Shown in pieces: positions 40,549 to 53,600 of a stretch of 64,000 nt of DNA (positions are counted from its first letter, which is position 1; the number at the start of each line of letters is the position of its first letter). Both the position numbers and the translations under genes were made by a program. The stretch is from positions 4,046,001 to 4,110,000 of the forward strand of contig JACCIC010000014.1 in assembly GCA_018907035.1 (NCBI GenBank), given 5' to 3'. The notes under the pieces are model-generated. The model had not been told where the DNA came from. It saw only the letters and a program-made list of their open reading frames with translations, and ran no database searches. This DNA comes from Sycobia sp. Sy_11. Lineage: Eukaryota; Arthropoda; Insecta; Hymenoptera; Epichrysomallidae.

Positions 40549-40680
40549 CACTATTATCAGCTATTATCTTTGGTACTATGACCTATCGGAGAGGGGGATT
40601 CTATAGCAGACATGTTACTATGTTTGGCTGGTTAGGTTCAGGAACAGACATTGATGCCTGAACAATAACTGATAATAGTA
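40549..40680. repeat. Short imperfect inverted repeat
   Basis: CACTATTATCAGCTATTA at 40549-40566 is mirrored by AATAACTGATAATAGTA at 40664-40680. The spacer is about 100 bases. It may be a small MITE or chance. Confidence 0.3.
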
Positions 40681-41114
40681 ACATCTTTTTTGACAAAATA
40701 TTAAAATGGAAAGACCGAACACAAATTAAAATACAAAAGGGCGTAATTTGCAGTTGGAAAATAAATGCACAAAAGTATAATTGTTTAACTAATTTAGATT
40801 ATAAATTTTATTTATTGTTATAAGTGGTGATTTGAAAATATAAAACTTTTTTTTTATTTTCTACAGCATAATTACTGCTCACATACACATCTAACCTACA
40901 CACGCGAAATTATGACAATAAAAGTTTAATTAGTGAGGTTTAGTAGTTTGGTTTATAATTTGAGCTAATTGATATGTGTCGGTGAATAATGAGTATCTCG
41001 AATCTTGGACTTCAAATGCTTCGATGCGTATTTTACTAACTTTTTAAACTATTTGGTGAATTTCACTGTCATAGTTCAAACAAGTTAAAGTTTTTGGCAG
41101 ATAATAGAATTTTA

Positions 41115-41395
41115 ACGCTCATCATCTCTCTGGTTCAATTTGGACGGAACCCAATTCCCTTGCTTTTGACTCATTCCCATGGCTTTGAGGCATTCCAGTA
41201 GGTTTCAAAATTGTTTGTCAAGTGACTTCTAATAATGCTGCAAATTCTTGTGTTTGGCTCAAATAATCAGTAAGTAATGCCTTCAGTTCGTAATCTTCGA
41301 AAATTTTTTCTCTTCCGCCACCGTACCGACCCTCAACACCAAACCACCGCTTTTAAAGTGTTAAAAAAACTCACGACACATTCTTTTACTAAGAG
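41115..41395 (-). pseudogene. Decayed mariner transposase fragment
   Basis: Reading the minus strand in shifting frames gives REKIFEDYELKALLTDYLSQ then TQEFAALLEVT followed by a stop, and, after a frameshift, LKAMGMSQKQGNWVPSKL. These match the order and wording of the second helix-turn-helix and WVPxEL linker of mariner transposases. A preceding piece reads CREFF-stop-HFKSGG, like the WFxRFKSG motif. Stops and frameshifts are frequent, and the catalytic D,D(34)D region and convincing terminal repeats are not visible. This is an old, dead, truncated insertion. Confidence 0.72.
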
Positions 41396-41719
41396 CAGTC
41401 TCACGTAAGCACTTGCAAATGATAGCACAACATTAGCGAATTTGTGTTTGCATCAGAAGTGTATTCTCTTCTGATTTTCGAGCCAAATATGCTTGTGATT
41501 TGCGAAATATATTGATTAAAGAAAACTCCGACTGAGGCTTCTTGAATGCTGTCAAGTGCTTATGTTGTACTATCGTTAGTTGGACAATACTTATATACCA
41601 GATACCAGTATATATACTGATGAAATTTTTTATCTGCCTATTTCAATTTTCAACCGGCTCTTAGCTGCTCTAACCTCTGCAGCCATCTATCGAAAAACGA
41701 CCGAAGCAAGGTTACACAG

Positions 41720-41720
<1 letters not shown>

Positions 41721-41779
<59 letters not shown>
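41721..41779. repeat. (TA)n microsatellite
   Basis: Near the mariner relic. Confidence 0.95.
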
Positions 41780-41782
<3 letters not shown>

Positions 41783-42469
41783 AAATCAATATAATAGATT
41801 GATTTTTGTAAATATATTACTAATTATCGATAATTATTTACAATATTATTTTTTATTTATTGAATTTAATAAGTAGAAGTAAAAAAATAATATTTATCTT
41901 AACTTTATTAAAAAATAAAAATGCGATAAATATTTTTTTCAACTTCTAAAGTGTATGTAATATTTGCATATAACTGAACTTATATTATAAGTTGTTAATT
42001 TTCTTTAGTAATTAATGATTTATGCTTTAATTTTTGTAATTTTCATTTATTGATATTTAAAATTTTGTTAATAAAGTTCTATCAATTCTAATATTACTAT
42101 TTCAGCTAATATTTTTTGTACTTTTTCTTTAAGGATTTTATGTTTGTATATTTGATGAAATAAATTCATAAATTCAATAAATAAATCATTTTGTAAATAA
42201 TTATCGATAATTAGTCATATATCTACAAAAATTAATCTATTCATCGTATGCTATATATATATATATATAAAATATATACTACTGTAAATTAAATGCCTAT
42301 ATGTTGTAATTATGAATTTGTAAGTAATTGATTTGAATAATATGCACATCACAGATTATTAATTATTCTCGCTTTAGAAATCATTATTGTTTAACAGTAC
42401 AGAATCATATTTAAAAAATTAGAATTAAATACAAATCGGAAATTTGAAAATAGTTATCTGGTTTATCTG

Positions 42470-42493
42470 AGATCAGCTGATATCTGCTGATCT
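42470..42493. repeat. Perfect palindrome AGATCAGC-8 nt-GCTGATCT
   Basis: 8-base arms with an 8-base spacer, directly next to the TATCGATA cluster. Confidence 0.6.
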
Positions 42494-42526
42494 TTGGTAG
42501 TTGTATTTTGCATTAATATGATTAAA

Positions 42527-42588
42527 TATCGATATAGATTGCATATCGATACAGTAATATACGATATATCGATTTGTAAATATCGATA
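42527..42588. promoter_or_regulatory. Cluster of TATCGATA (DRE/CGATA-type) boxes
   Basis: Perfect TATCGATA occurs at 42527-42534, 42544-42551 and 42581-42588, with a one-mismatch TATCGATT at 42567-42574, i.e. four boxes in 62 bases. In Drosophila this octamer is the DREF site and CGATA clusters bind the insulator protein BEAF-32. Its position between divergent genes fits a boundary or distal promoter element, but that is inference. Confidence 0.5.
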
Positions 42589-42617
42589 TTTTCTTACAGA
42601 GACCGGACATCCCATGG

Positions 42618-42686
42618 AGATGCAACTGCAAGATGCAATCAACAGATGCAACTGCAAAGCACGATTGCTGCAAACTGCTGCAAACT
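42618..42686. repeat. Short direct and tandem repeats
   Basis: AGATGCAACTGCAA occurs at 42618-42631 and 42644-42657. GCTGCAAACT is repeated in tandem at 42667-42676 and 42677-42686. Confidence 0.6.
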
Positions 42687-43969
42687 GAGGTTGGACGATA
42701 AATGCGATATGATATAACCATATATAACTGACTGAGGGCGATGATTTGAGAATCCGCCAATACCATAAATATTAGAAACAGACATTCAGAATAGAAAGAT
42801 TAGAACTGATCAAAATCATTTGGATCTATATAATCAGGATTCTTCATACTGCTTCATAATTCAGTACTATTTATACAAGTCCAACAACACCAGAAATCTA
42901 ATAGTAATACCAACATATATTTTTCAATAGACTAGCAATAATTAAGCATGTAGCTTATATACTGATGAAAATATGAATGCGCTATATTTCCTATATCTAG
43001 GGTATATTGTACAATCGCATATGAAATATATACAAATATAATAGATAATAGTAGATTTTTTATTTTGTAATAAATATTAAAGTATATAGAATGTATGAGA
43101 ATAAGGAATCAGTGAAGAAATTTAAGAGTTGCCTGGTTTGATAGAAAAAGAGGAAGAGATAATATACTATTGGGTTGCTACTGGTTAGTGAATAAGGGGT
43201 TGGGGATATTTCTATTGAGTTGAATTGAATTTGAGGATCATGCTTTAGGACTGAGGTAGGTTGCGAGGTTTACTGATAATTCTATTCAATAAGTGACAAA
43301 ATAGTTGAGCCTTATAGGTGGATCTGATGAATAAAGCAACCAACCCATCAACATTCCGGAAGCAGCTGGACCAGAGACATGCATCAGCATGCATCATGCA
43401 TTACAAAAAAATTATTTACAGCAATATGAACATAATTTAAATACTAAAATTAATATTTTTTCATATTAATCTGTACTAGTTCTAAAAGGTTTCTATTTTA
43501 ATAAAAGTACCACAATATATTACAATATTAATTTTTATGCACTTGGGAAAACAATATATGTAATCACGATCATAGAGAGAAACATGTATAGATCAAGGGT
43601 GCAGCTCTCCTTTTCGGAGAGAGATAAAAAGAGAAAGAGAGTGTATACGATGGTATACGACTGTACACGTACACATACTGCAAGTTTCACCTGTGTATGC
43701 GAGTATATACGTATACATATATATACCCCTTTTCTACGCGCATTAACAGTTAGCATATAATATAGTTGCTTGAGAAAAATTAGAAAGAACGAATAAAAAA
43801 ATACGGATAAAGAAAAAAGTCACTCCAGGGGAGGATGCACTAGGTCATTAACGACCAACGCTCGGTACGAAGAGTAGAGAAAGACATATGCACGAACTCG
43901 TTTCTCTTTCTCCGGGTCAGCGATATATACATATATATGTAGAAGCTGGTAGAAGTGCATGTATAAAAC

Positions 43970-43971
<2 letters not shown>

Positions 43972-44013
<42 letters not shown>
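43972..44013. repeat. (TA)n microsatellite
   Basis: Immediately followed by GCGCGCGCGC in the probable Myo9 promoter. Confidence 0.95.
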
Positions 44014-44017
<4 letters not shown>

Positions 44018-44225
44018 CGCGCGCGCGCCGTGGAGAAGGTGCTGCCCTGATCCGCTGTTGCTGATGTTCTCGTGTGTGAGATAGACACAAGGCAGACGGG
44101 AAAGAAAAGGACGTGAACGGTAGCTAATAAGCTACGTTAATCGGTCAGGTATTCGTGCGAGGACGAAGGCGAAAATCGTCCTCGTCGTCCTGTATAATTT
44201 TTTTTCTCTTGGTTTGGAGAAGAGA

Positions 44226-44227
44226 AA

Positions 44228-44285
<58 letters not shown>

Positions 44286-44306
44286 AGAGAGAGAGAGAGC
44301 GAGAGA
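44226..44306. repeat. (GA)n microsatellite
   Basis: In the probable Myo9 5' UTR exon. Confidence 0.95.
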
Positions 44307-44428
44307 GGAAATACACGCAGATACATATTACACATACACAAGTGTGACTTGGCGAGGAAGAGGAGAACGAACGCAAGATGTGCGGAGCGTCGCGACCTCC
44401 ACAGCTACCCGGAGGACACTATTTTGAG

Positions 44429-45432
44429 GTAATTGTGGTTATGACGAAAATTATATTGAATTTAGATTCTAGATAGATTCTTGCTCCAAAATTGGCGCAT
44501 CAAATTTTTTGTTTTTTTGTTTTTTGTCTGTATCACGGTCTATATTATATCCACTGGTTAAGCTTAGAGATGAAGAGAGAAGGAGTGAGTGAGTGAGTGA
44601 GTTAGTAGTGAGAGGGGGACAGAGAAAGAACCATCAAGATTCAAGAGAGAAGGAAGGATCTCTCTTTCTATGCACGTCTCTTATAGTGTGACAATTTTTA
44701 ATGGCATATTCGATTTTCTTTCGTTTTATTAGTCAATTGAATAGTGTAAAGGAAGAGTTTGTAGTGCAGATATTTAAGTAGGCTGAAGCAAATAAGATAA
44801 TTTTTCTTGAGTATCAAATGCTTTCCAGTTTTAGTTATTATTTGGAGTCAAATTTGTAAGATGTAAATGTTATTTTTGATAGAAGGGTATATAAGATTTC
44901 GTGCAGAACCTGTGTTTTGATCTAAATTAGATTTAACAAAAGTATTTGTTTTGTTGAATTTAATATTTTCAATTATGTTCACTTGATTGTTATGAAACTC
45001 TTAGACTGATCAATAATTACATCTTTCAAACTTTTTAATTAATAAAGAAATATATACTACGTTCTTTATTTATCGATCTAAGGTTTTAGAATAGTCAATT
45101 TGAAGCGGGACATATTATGCTAATTAGGTTTTATCGTTTTTAAGGATTTTAGCTCTAATGAACAATACAAAAATATTATAGGTATAACTTTGAAATCATT
45201 TTAGTTAAAGATTATTAAAATCATATGTGAAATTATTTTTGCAATGTTCCTTATATTTGGAGACCAATACATGTTCAGATTTTCACTTAATTCTATATTA
45301 TCTTTATAATATTTTATATTATTTCTAATACTAACTATTTATTTTTTGTTAAATTAAAGTAGATACAATATGTAATGAAGTGTAGCATAGGATAACCTAT
45401 GTTTAACGTTGCTTAATGTATATATGATGAAG

Positions 45433-45490
<58 letters not shown>

Positions 45491-47648
45491 AATTTTAATA
45501 GATTATTTATTGTATTTCACATTTAAGTCATACACTATTTTATTAAATTTCAACTGACGAAAGATATATATCAAATTAATAATAATGCAAGAAAACAATT
45601 CCGTTAATATTATAATTTAAAATTTTATGTCTTAATTTTTATATTTATGAATATTAATACTTTTATTTTATAGATATTAAAAAATAATGTTAGAATCAAT
45701 TATATTAATGATTTTCAATTATTCAGATTAGCGACTGGTATGGTATTTCTAATGTTACTTGTCTATTAGGATGAAATGATAAAAGGAAACTAAAATTTAT
45801 GATAGTAAAAAAATGTATTGTAGTTATTTTTTTTCTGTGCAAGAGTGTAAAATAGATCATTGATTCAATAAGATATTTTGTTAATTTTAAGGAATTTTAA
45901 AACATTTAAATTAAAACTGATTTTGTTTTAAAATTTTTTAAAACAAAAGTTTTAGTTTTAAAAAACTTTAGTTTTAAAATTTGAGCAATTTAAATATTTT
46001 ATCATAAAAATTAAACTAATAGTTCTTATTAATTTTGGCAAAATAGTTTTATAAATAGAAAAAATAAATCTTTTATTTTGGTTTACTATTTCACTGATTA
46101 AAGAGTATTAAAGTGTTTTATAGAATCTGTTGTGATAAGATATTATATCTTTTGCAAATATGAAGAGAGATAAAAAATTATTCGTTTTATTTTAGTAGTT
46201 AGTTTTCATTAAATAGTATTATTAAGATGGGAATTGTTGAGTTTAATATATTTAAAATTGATAATCACATTAATTTATATACTATACTCGAAAGAAAAGT
46301 TTTTTAGAATAATGAATAGACTTGTTTCACGTTTATTTAATATCATAGAAGAATTTTTAAGCTAATTAGTACTTTATTTACAATAGTGTATTTATAATAA
46401 TAATATAAATTTATTTATAATAATATATCAAATTAATTAATTTTTCTTAGGTTTAAAATATAGCTTAAAAAGACAAGTTTTTTATTTAAATTTAGAATAA
46501 TTTTTTTAAGTTTTATGATAAAATTTTGATGATTTAGTGTATGTCTAAATTATAATTTAAAAAATTACTAATATCATTGACAATTAAACTATTTCAGCCT
46601 AATATATTATTTTTCATTTTCAGTTACAGATTATCCAGCAGAATAATATGAAAAAATATTTGCAATAAGCATGTGAAAATACTCAAGACTTAAAAAGGCT
46701 AAATGCATAAATAGTAAATTAGAGATTTTTGTGTCCAGTGAAGAAAACAAGTTAATGCCTGCCATTATAATAGCTTACCTATGCACAGTTTCTAATATAA
46801 CAAATACTTCGTTAATAATTTAAAAGTTAATGGAAGTGGTGCTGTTTAAATTTATTCTATGTATAATCATGTTATTTAACTTATTAAAATATTCTATACA
46901 CTATAAAATTAAATGAAACTATTTTACTGGCTATATATTATGATACAAAGAAAATGAAAAGAAACTACTTCTTCCAAATTAAATAATTGAAATATAAATT
47001 AAATTATTAATATATTTAAATTATCGTTCACATAGTGATTTAGATAAATATATAAATAATAAAATGGAAAGTTAATAGTCTAAATAAAATTGAACTTTAA
47101 ATACTGGTACTATAGTAATAAAAACCAGTTTAGAATTGAAATGATAATCATTTAAGAAAATACAATCTATTAACCAGCTGTTATAACTCAAAACATTAGT
47201 GATTTTAATTTTATAAAGTAATTAAATGTTACATTGAAAATGTGTTTGAAGAATCAAAAATATTTTTCAAATAATATGGGTTTAAAATCTCATAAGGAAG
47301 AAACGATAATATTTTCCCAATTTTCAATGGATGATAGAGGACAAATCTGATAACCCTGAAGCAGTGGGGTAAGTTTAATTACTCGTTTTTTAGTATAAAT
47401 ATGAATTATTAATTTATATTATTCCAATTTTTATTTTTATGAACATATATAATTAATATTTCTGATTAGTAAATTATTATTACTTCTAAAAAATATTCAA
47501 AATATTAATAAATTCAATAAGATTTCAGAACATGTTTTATAATACATTCATTTTAATATATATTTATCTATAATTATTGTTTAATTGCGTAATAAATATT
47601 TTTTAGATAACTTGTAAAATTCTATAAATTGTAATAATGTTGTTACAG
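44429..47648 (+). other. Probable Myo9 5' intron
   Basis: AT-rich, with a (GTGA)n run near 44585-44600 and a (TA)n tract at 45434-45487. GTGGG|GTAAGT near 47370 is a good donor and may end another noncoding exon. No coding sequence seen. Confidence 0.5.
45434..45487. repeat. (TA)n microsatellite
   Basis: In the probable Myo9 5' intron. Confidence 0.95.
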
Positions 47649-47659
47649 GGTAAATAGAT

Positions 47660-50600
47660 ATGGATAACAATAGTACCGGTGTAGTGCAAGTATTCGTGGG
47701 TGAATGGAGTGACGAATACGAAGCACTTTCTATCAGAGCCACAAAACAAACATCTTCTGCTGAAATAGTAGAATGCATTATTAAAAGACTTATTGACAGT
47801 CTTGTCGACACTAATCTTTCAAATGGATATGAATTGGCAGAGGTCATTGGTAACTCTGTTGGACAAGAGTGTAAAGAGAGAAGGCTGGGACCCACAGAGT
47901 GTCCTGTTGCTCTCATGTTACTCTGGCCAAAAAATAATTCTTCTCAACAGGAATATTATAAGTATGATCATAATTCATTTGTATTAGCTGTTATTTTTTT
48001 ACAATTATTTATTTATAAAACTACATATAATAACAATAATATAGAAATTTTTGATTACTGATACAAATATATTGCAATATAAGTAGACTAAAAAAGATGT
48101 AAAGTTTATATCTATTTCAATTAAGTCTACTCAAAAAAAGCTATGAAATTTGATTTAATAATTTAGTAAAAAAAACTTTCAGATTTTATCTTAGAAAAAA
48201 GCAGTCTGATTATTTATGGTCTGACAGTCGATTTCCAATGGATCCTCAGCTGCTTAAGGATTATTTTAATCGTTTTCTATATCAACCACGTGATAAGGAA
48301 TACCCGGATCTTTGTCAACTTCCTGATCTTAATGAGAAAACTCTTTTGGATAATCTTCGAGCACGATTTCTCGCTGGAAATATTTATACTTACGTTGGAA
48401 GCATTTTAATTGCTCTAAATCCTTTTAAGTTTTATCCTATCTATAATCCTAAGTATGTAAAACTATATCAAAATCGAAGGCTTGGACCAGACATACCTCC
48501 GCATATATTTGCAATAGCCGATGCAGCTTATCACTGTATGTTGAAGGAAAAGAAGAATCAGTGTATAGTAATTAGTGGTGAAAGTGGATCGGGTAAGACC
48601 GAATCAACAAATTTTTTGTTGCATCATTTGACAGCTCTTAGTCAAAAGGGCTCTCATGGTAGTGGTGTAGAACAGACTATTTTAAGTGCTGGTCCTGTAT
48701 TGGAAGCATTTGGTAATGCAAAAACTGCACATAATAATAATAGCAGCCGTTTTGGTAAGTTCATTCAGGTGAACTATAAAGAAAATGGAATGGTGCATGG
48801 GTAAGTGAAAAGAGTTTCTTTTTAAAGTAAATAGTTTATAATTTTGAATAAAAGAAGACTTAAAAAATTCTATTAATTTCAATAGTGTAATAGTTTAATT
48901 GAAAAAGTTATTTTATTTTATATAATCATAAAGAAAAAAGTATATAAATTAGCTATATAAGTAACTATGTTATTTCAATAATTTTTGTACAGTAAGTAAC
49001 ATGTGTTTAGATTTATTTAATTAAAAATTCTATTATACATTAATGATTTTAAATCAGAAGATTTAAGATATTTACTTAGTACTTAAAAATTATAAAAAAG
49101 TGAAATTATTTTTTTGTACAAAGCCAATTGTTGCAGTTTGTTTAAATTAAATCATTTATAATGATAGCATTAAGATTCTTATATAAATAGATTAATTAAT
49201 TAATATTATCTACTTCATAGATATATATACTTATATGAACACAATTTATTACAATTACTTTTATGTAATTTTTTTTCGATAATTTTTAATCATTTTTAAT
49301 GAAATCGTATCTATTACAGAGCTGTGGTGCAAAAATATCTTCTAGAGAAATCACGAATTGTTTCTCAAGGAAGAAATGAACGAAATTATCATGTATTTTA
49401 TTATTTACTTGCTGGTGCCAATGAACAGGAGAAACAAGTTCTGCATTTAAGGAATTGTGAATGGTATAATTATCTGAATAAAAGTGGTTGTTATGGATTG
49501 GAAAATATTGATGAGCGACATGAATTTTCAAGATTAAAACAATCTATGGAAATGGTCGGTTTTACACCCGAAAAGCAGAGACGTCTTTTTGCCGTTTTAT
49601 CAGCTGTACTATTGCTTGGTATGCTGTTTATTATTTGTTTTTTGTTTATTTATTTTTAATTTACTAATATAATATACTATTAACAACAAAAGCATAACTT
49701 AGAATTTACTGATACTGAATTTACTGACCCGTCTTTGTTTGCCGAATCGAGGCTACTTGATGTCTCTAGTTCGATTTGCGTCAACCAAATTTTTTAGAAG
49801 TAGATTAAAAACAGTTTATATTGGCTTTTTAATGTTGGATCAAGAGAAATTTGATTATCAATTTCTATTTCAATTGCATATTAACTTGGTATAACATACT
49901 TCTTTCAAATGGTGATACTGTAATGAAAATTGGTACAAAGACAATATCTAAATATATCATAAAAACGTGAATTGACTTTCGAATTATAGTAAATTTCTTA
50001 GTAAAAGAATATGTTTAGGGAATCTTTTCTTATTTAATCATTTTTCTCTTTATGTATAAATTAAACTCATTGTGTTTATGTGTCAGTAAAAGCTAATTCA
50101 TGTAATAAAATAAAATTAACATTTTTTATGATTTCTAAATATATTAATAATTTTAAAGCTTTATTTATTTAATTGTCTTTTTTTATTTTAGGTAACGTAG
50201 AATTCCAACCAAGGAAATCTTATCATCATCATGATGAAGCAGTAGGGGTAAAAAATCCTGAAGTAGTTGCTCTCATATCAGAGCTTCTCAGAGTAAAACA
50301 AGAAACTCTTCAGGCAGCTCTCACAGCTAAGCGGGCAAGGGCTTCTGGAGAAACTTTAGTTATAAATTATAGACTTCCTGAAGCAATAGCAGCTAGAGAT
50401 GCCATGGCCAAATGTTTATATGGTGCTCTTTTTGATTGGATAGTTCTTCAAGTAAGTTCTATAAGTATTGGAAAATTATATATTTAATAATATATTCAAA
50501 TATTTCATTTTTGATTTACATTTTTCATAATTAACATGTACATAATTTTTTATTTTATTCAATATAAAAATATTTTAAAACTTTCTAAATTTTGTTAAAA

Positions 50601-53600
50601 GGTTAACCATGCTCTTCTATCTAAAAAAGACACATTGAGAGATCATCAGGGAAATAGTATTGGAGTATTGGATATTTTTGGTTTTGAAGATTTTAAAACT
50701 TGTAATAGTTTTGAACAATTGTGTATTAATTACGCCAATGAACAATTGCAACATTATTTTAACCAACACGTTTTTCAATATGAACAACGAGAATACCGTA
50801 AACAAGAAATAAGGTGGACAGATATTGGTTACAGTGATAATTCTGGATGTCTAAATTTAATAGAAGGCAAACCCAATGGCTTACTATGCCTTTTAGATGA
50901 TCAATGCAAGTGAGTATTTTTCTAAAAATAAATATTGAATTATTGATACCGTTACAAAACAATAACAAGTACAGTGATACTTCAATAAAAAGTATTAAAC
51001 TTAATTTTAATTTGATCTAGAAATTACCGTAATTTGCTCTTTTCATTCTTGTTTCTTAATTAATTTTTTTGATTAAGAATATTTTCATTATTTTATTCAT
51101 TATTTTTTGATTAATATTTTAGAATATTTTCTGCATTAGATATGAATCAATGATTACTGTATTACTCATATTTATTATATTATAAAATTTATTTATTTTA
51201 AAGTTTATTATAAATTAAATTATATTATAAATTCTATTGTAAATTTAAGCATTAAATACCAATTTTAAAAAATCGACTGAGTGATTGGCAAAGATATTTA
51301 GGTATACATTGATTATTTATACGTAATGAATAATTGACCAAGATCATATTCTATTTCTTTTTTAAGACAATGATAATAATGAAAGTTGTTATTTTTAATC
51401 ATTTTTTCTTTTAATAGTTTTCCTGGTGCCACTAATGAAACACTTTTACAAAAGTTCAACTCCGTTCATAAGGATAATCCTTTTTATGAAGCTCCACAAA
51501 GAAGAGAAGGAACTTTTATTGTTCGTCATTATGCTGGAGCAGTGAAGTATCAAGCTGCAAATATGAGGGAGAAAAATCTTGATCTTATGAGGCCAGACGG
51601 TGTCGTTGGTGTATTGAAGAATTCTTCATTAGCTTTTGTTCGAGAGTTAGTTGGAGCCGATCCAGTTGCTGTTTTTCGATGGGCAATCCTTCGAGCTTTC
51701 TTTCGTGCTCATTTTGCCTTTCAGGAAGCTGGAAGGGCACATAGACATGGCCGAGGTAAGTCTAAAAAAAAAATAATTAATAGTTGAATAAATATACATT
51801 CTTCAAATATTATTAACAGTAGATAAACTTTATTTCATTTTTTCATTTTTTATATTTTTTACTGAAAAAATTATAAGAGTTCTATAAACATTTTAGAAAA
51901 TATTTCTACTGTTCAAATTTAATTTTATATTTCAACTATTTTGTTATTAATCATGATAGCTCTACTCATATATTATTGAATTTTTAATTGTATGTTATTT
52001 ATTGAAAATAGTATATAGAATTTATTTATTTATTTTTTTCTATAGCTGATGGAAGTAAAACGTCTGTGCAGAATAGATACAGAACTCCAAATGAAAATGT
52101 AATAAGGTTAGTATCGGTTTTCTAGATTTATTTAGTGTTATTCTAATTTAGTTAATTGTTTTCTTTTTTTTTAATATCTGGGTTTAAAAATATCTTGAGA
52201 GTAATGTTTGATCTAAATAATTTTTTGGCTATACAATGTATGCTAATATGCATTAATTGTAATAAATAATGTTGTATATCTGTGCATTAATACATTAATT
52301 TTATAATTACATTATAATCTTAAATGAAATATTGATATATTGCTAAAAAGATTAATGATAATAAGATAATAACCGTAAAAAACATTATCGTATTCCTTAA
52401 GATTTAATAAATATGAAAAATGCTAACTTTTACATTGCCCAAATTGTCTTTTGTCCCTGTAGCCATCTTGTGACGTTATCTGCAGTGAATCTAACTATTA
52501 ACCGAATAGCGTAAGTGGTCTTTTGATCCACTATGTGTATTTTTTAAAAGACCTTCCTCTTATAACGTTATTAGTCGCATTATTGGATTTTTAATTGAAA
52601 CATAAATCATTTCACTTAAAATACATCAACATCTTTTATTATTATACATAGCTATATTTTCTAAAACTTTGATAAATATTTTCAAAAAATTCCGTATTAA
52701 TCTTGGATTTTGATTTATTTCCTGTGACATGTTGAATGTAATTAGAATGGTAGTTTTTCACAAGACTACATACCTTTTTCAAAAGTTCATGATGTATTCC
52801 TCATTCTCTCATTACACATGCTCAGTTCATAGCATTGTATTAAATTAAAGTTATCCCTTATGTGAAATCATTGAAGCATGATTTATAAAAGTGAAATATT
52901 CACCATTGTCATCATCAATCATGTTCATTATTATTCTATAAAATCTTTAACTTTCAGGAAAATACGTACATGTATTTGTGTATCATTCTAAGTTTCTTAA
53001 AATGTATTCAAATTTTTTAATATGCTTTTACGAATTGTCATTGAAGTACTTAAACTATAAAGATGCGAATAAATATTTTTTTATTTTATGAACCATATAC
53101 CTATTCATTAAATAATTCAAAAATTAAATTTATATTATTATTAATTATATAAAATTTTACTTTCTATATTTGGATTTTTATAATTAGTAATAATTACTAC
53201 ATTGAAACTTTATATTGTTTTGACCATATAAAATGTATTTTCACCTATTTTGTAGTATTTAAAATTTGATTTAGAGCCAACAAAAAGGGATTATAGTAAT
53301 CAATGCATTTTTACGTAAAAGTTTTAAATTAAAAAATTTATCCATGCATTTTGTCTGTTCAGTAATTACGGCTGCATGATTGTCGATTTTCTCCCCGGCA
53401 ATTAAAAAAAAAAAAAAAACCCTCATTGAATAAAAATATTGCACATATAACAACAAGTGCCTATATAATAAGTATCGAGCAAACATAAAAAAAATAGTAA
53501 TTAATCCTTTAATGGTAAATTAATTACGTGATATTTGGGTGAGACCACCGCGCGGTCCGGGATCGAGTTACACAGAGGCGAAGTATCCACCCCGTCTAAG

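Larger units (their letters stand above)
39879..43840. other. Intergenic region between divergent Fadd-like gene and Myo9
   Basis: AT-rich. It holds a small inverted-repeat pair near 40549-40680, a mariner relic near 41115-41395, a (TA)n tract at 41721-41779 and a repeat/palindrome cluster at 42470-42690. No intact gene. Confidence 0.6.
43840..44428 (+). promoter_or_regulatory. Myo9 promoter and 5' noncoding exon (probable)
   Basis: A GC-richer region with GCGCGCGCGC near 44016-44027 and a (GA)n tract ends in a donor-like GAG|GTAATT at 44428/44429. An ATG at 44378 opens 17 codons (MCGASRPPQLPGGHYFE) up to that donor. If spliced directly to the acceptor before 47649 the frame meets TAG after two codons, so it would be a short uORF rather than the Myo9 start. 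Transcript evidence is needed to link the exon to Myo9. Confidence 0.45.

Noticed and set aside
44132..44432. Ser/Leu and Arg/Glu repeat frames near the Myo9 first exon
   Set aside because: Both are translations of the (GA)n tract on either strand.
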